Shown here: piece after piece, positions 62,616-64,000 of the stretch | How positions within the stretch are numbered: the stretch's first letter is position 1 | Layout of the letters: the number at the start of each line of letters is the position of its first letter | Assembly (NCBI RefSeq): GCF_012922555.1 | Contig: NZ_WIPK01000001.1 | Coordinates: 930,001-994,000 of the forward strand | From: Paraclostridium dentum | GTDB lineage: Bacteria; Bacillota; Clostridia; Peptostreptococcales; Peptostreptococcaceae | Length of the DNA stretch: 64,000 bases | Direction: 5' to 3' | The notes under the pieces: model-generated | Seen by the model: only the letters and a program-made list of their open reading frames with translations | The model's database searches: none | What the model was told of the DNA's origin: nothing | Made by a program: the position numbers and the translations under genes

Positions 62616-63728
62616 ATGAAAATAAATGAATTATCTACACCAAACTTTATATTAGATTTAGATGCATTAGAAAATAATTTAAAAATAGTTCAAGACCTTT
62701 GTAATAAAAATAATAAAGAACTTTGGCCTATGACAAAAACTCACAAATCAACTAAGTTAGCTCAAATGCAAATAGATTTTGGTGCTAAAGGACTTTTAGT
62801 TGGTACAATTGATGAAGCAGAAGCTTTTGTAGAGTCAGGAATTAAAGCAATAACATTTCCTTATCCAATAGCAAACGTTTCTAACATTAAAAGAGCTATA
62901 GAACTATCTAAAAAAGCAAGAATAATACTTAGCTTTGATAATGTTGAGTCTGCTAAGTTATGGAATGATGAATTAGTCAAAGAAGATATGAATATGGAAT
63001 ATTTCATATTAATAAATTCCGGACTTAATAGATTAGGTGTTACTCCTGAGAATTCACCTAATTTAGCTAAAGAATTATCTCAATTTAAAAACTTAAAATT
63101 GATAGGAATAAGTACACATCCTGGTCATGTTTATGCCGTAGCTTCTCCTGAAGAAGTATCACCTATATCTAAGCAAGAAGTTGAACGTATGAGTACAGCT
63201 AAGCAGCTTTTACAATCTAATGGCTTTGAAATAGATTTAGTTGCATCAGGAAGCACGCCTACATTCTTTGATGTAGTAAGTGATCCTAGTCTTGATGTTT
63301 TAAGACCTGGTAACTACCCATTCTATGATAATATACAATTATCATTAGATATATGTAAAGAAGATGATTGTTCTTTAACAGCTCTTGGAACTATAATATC
63401 TAGACCAAGTGAAGATTTATTTATAGTTGATGTAGGAAGTAAGTGTTTAGGCCTTGATAAGGGAGCTCACGGAAGTGCCTTAATAACAGGATTTGGAAAG
63501 GTTAAAGGACATGATGAACTTAATATAATAGGTCTTTCAGAAGAAGTTGGAAAAATCCAAATAATAGGAGACACTACATTAAAGGTTGGAGATAAAATTC
63601 AAATAATACCTAACCATTCTTGCTCTTGTGCTAATATGACTAGCTATCTTGTTGGTTATAGAGGTGAAGACGTAGTAGATATAATAGATATTGATGTAAG
63701 AGGAAATTCTAAAAAGCCTATATTATAA
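62616..63728 (+). CDS. D-threonine aldolase/D-serine dehydratase-like PLP enzyme
   Basis: A 370-aa fold-type III PLP protein. The N-terminal alanine-racemase-like barrel has TPNFILDLDALENNL and PMTKTHKS with the PLP Lys near residue 43. The C-terminal DSD1-like domain has PNHSCSCANM with His and Cys metal ligands near 338-342. Family members split D-threonine to glycine and acetaldehyde or deaminate D-serine. AAGGAG upstream of the ATG. Its divergent XRE-cupin neighbour and the FAD oxidoreductase that follows suggest amino-acid catabolism. Confidence 0.87.
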   Translation: MKINELSTPNFILDLDALENNLKIVQDLCNKNNKELWPMTKTHKSTKLAQMQIDFGAKGLLVGTIDEAEAFVESGIKAITFPYPIANVSNIKRAIELSKKARIILSFDNVESAKLWNDELVKEDMNMEYFILINSGLNRLGVTPENSPNLAKELSQFKNLKLIGISTHPGHVYAVASPEEVSPISKQEVERMSTAKQLLQSNGFEIDLVASGSTPTFFDVVSDPSLDVLRPGNYPFYDNIQLSLDICKEDDCSLTALGTIISRPSEDLFIVDVGSKCLGLDKGAHGSALITGFGKVKGHDELNIIGLSEEVGKIQIIGDTTLKVGDKIQIIPNHSCSCANMTSYLVGYRGEDVVDIIDIDVRGNSKKPIL

Positions 63729-63751
63729 TATAAATTATAGCTGAAATCAAA

Positions 63752-63786
63752 ATATGACAGATAGTATATACTATCTGCCATATTTT
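63752..63786. terminator. Shared terminator at the right end
   Basis: ATATGACAGATAGTA/TACTATCTGCCATAT stem with one mismatch and a T-run on the plus strand. It serves the aldolase-like gene and the convergent oxidoreductase gene. Confidence 0.85.
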
Positions 63787-63798
63787 TTCTTTTTATAT

Positions 63799-64000
63799 CT
63801 AGTTGTCAAATCTGCTTATTTCAAATAATCTCATATCTTCATCAACTTCATTTTTGTACAACTTACTAAGCATAATACCACCAAGAATAGCAAATAATAT
63901 CCCATTTGCTCCATACCCTAAACAGTACCACAAGTTTTTATGTTTATGATCTGGCCCTATAAATCCCAAATTATCTTTAGTTGTAGCAAAACATCCACAA
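63799..64000 (-). CDS. FAD-dependent oxidoreductase (DAO family), C-terminal part
   Basis: A frame open to the right edge encodes the last 67 residues of a DadA/ThiO-type amine oxidoreductase: GCFATTKDNLGFIGPDHKHK, NLWYCLGYGANGILFA (the late FAD-contact block) and a short tail. The start is outside the window. Function is by family only: oxidation of an amino acid or amine. Confidence 0.75.
   Translation of the reverse strand, partial: CGCFATTKDNLGFIGPDHKHKNLWYCLGYGANGILFAILGGIMLSKLYKNEVDEDMRLFEISRFDN

Overview
The window is AT-rich, low-GC Firmicute DNA with strong AGGAGG-type ribosome-binding sites, short intergenic gaps, many intrinsic terminators and several TTG/GTG starts. Gene content (molybdenum hydroxylase, MalX/MalY pair, DUF3793 gene under a Fur-like site, queuine salvage operon with a preQ1 riboswitch, serine T-box) fits class Clostridia, most likely Peptostreptococcaceae (Clostridioides/Paraclostridium/Romboutsia-like). 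The genus is an inference. Most genes lie on the minus strand.

Layout. 0-8 kb: end of a rhodanese, an AAC(3)-family acetyltransferase, a three-gene xanthine-dehydrogenase-like operon, a cation/proton antiporter and an NCS2 purine permease. 8-15.9 kb: small proteins, an MprF-type membrane protein, a lipoprotein cyclophilin, an acyltransferase/esterase pair and a DUF4397 protein. This stretch and the xdh end carry four copies of a ~147-bp dispersed repeat, each directly behind the terminator of a minus-strand gene. 15.9-29 kb: YfcC transporter, HAD phosphatase, DUF3793, M24 peptidase, Fe-alcohol dehydrogenase, malX-malY and a fructose-type PTS operon with its PRD regulator. 29-38 kb: moaA-mog, alr-ldcA facing a D-aminopeptidase, flavodoxin, two exporters (one with an apparent ATA start), a charged repeat protein and mntP. 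38-46.8 kb: heterodimeric ABC exporter, putative Mn/As transporter under a palindromic operator, a four-repeat protein, gltS and small proteins.

46.8-55.8 kb is the accessory and decaying part. It holds a complete serine-type T-box leader with no gene behind it, the queK-qrtT-queL queuine salvage operon with a preQ1-I riboswitch, a toxin-like 38-aa peptide, a broken ZIP transporter, a Cys/Arg-rich 38-aa peptide and two tandem secreted paralogs. 55.8-64 kb: tldE-tldD, a bactofilin operon with a DUF4004 regulator under a palindromic promoter, ogt, an XRE-cupin regulator divergent from a D-threonine-aldolase-like enzyme, and the end of an FAD oxidoreductase.

Themes: purine uptake and hydroxylation plus molybdopterin synthesis; D-amino-acid and peptidoglycan turnover; metal homeostasis (Fur-like sites, mntP, putative Mn transporter, dead ZIP); and RNA-level control (T-box, preQ1 switch, a Shine-Dalgarno sequence built into a terminator hairpin). 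No tRNA, rRNA, CRISPR array, intact transposase or prophage was recognised.
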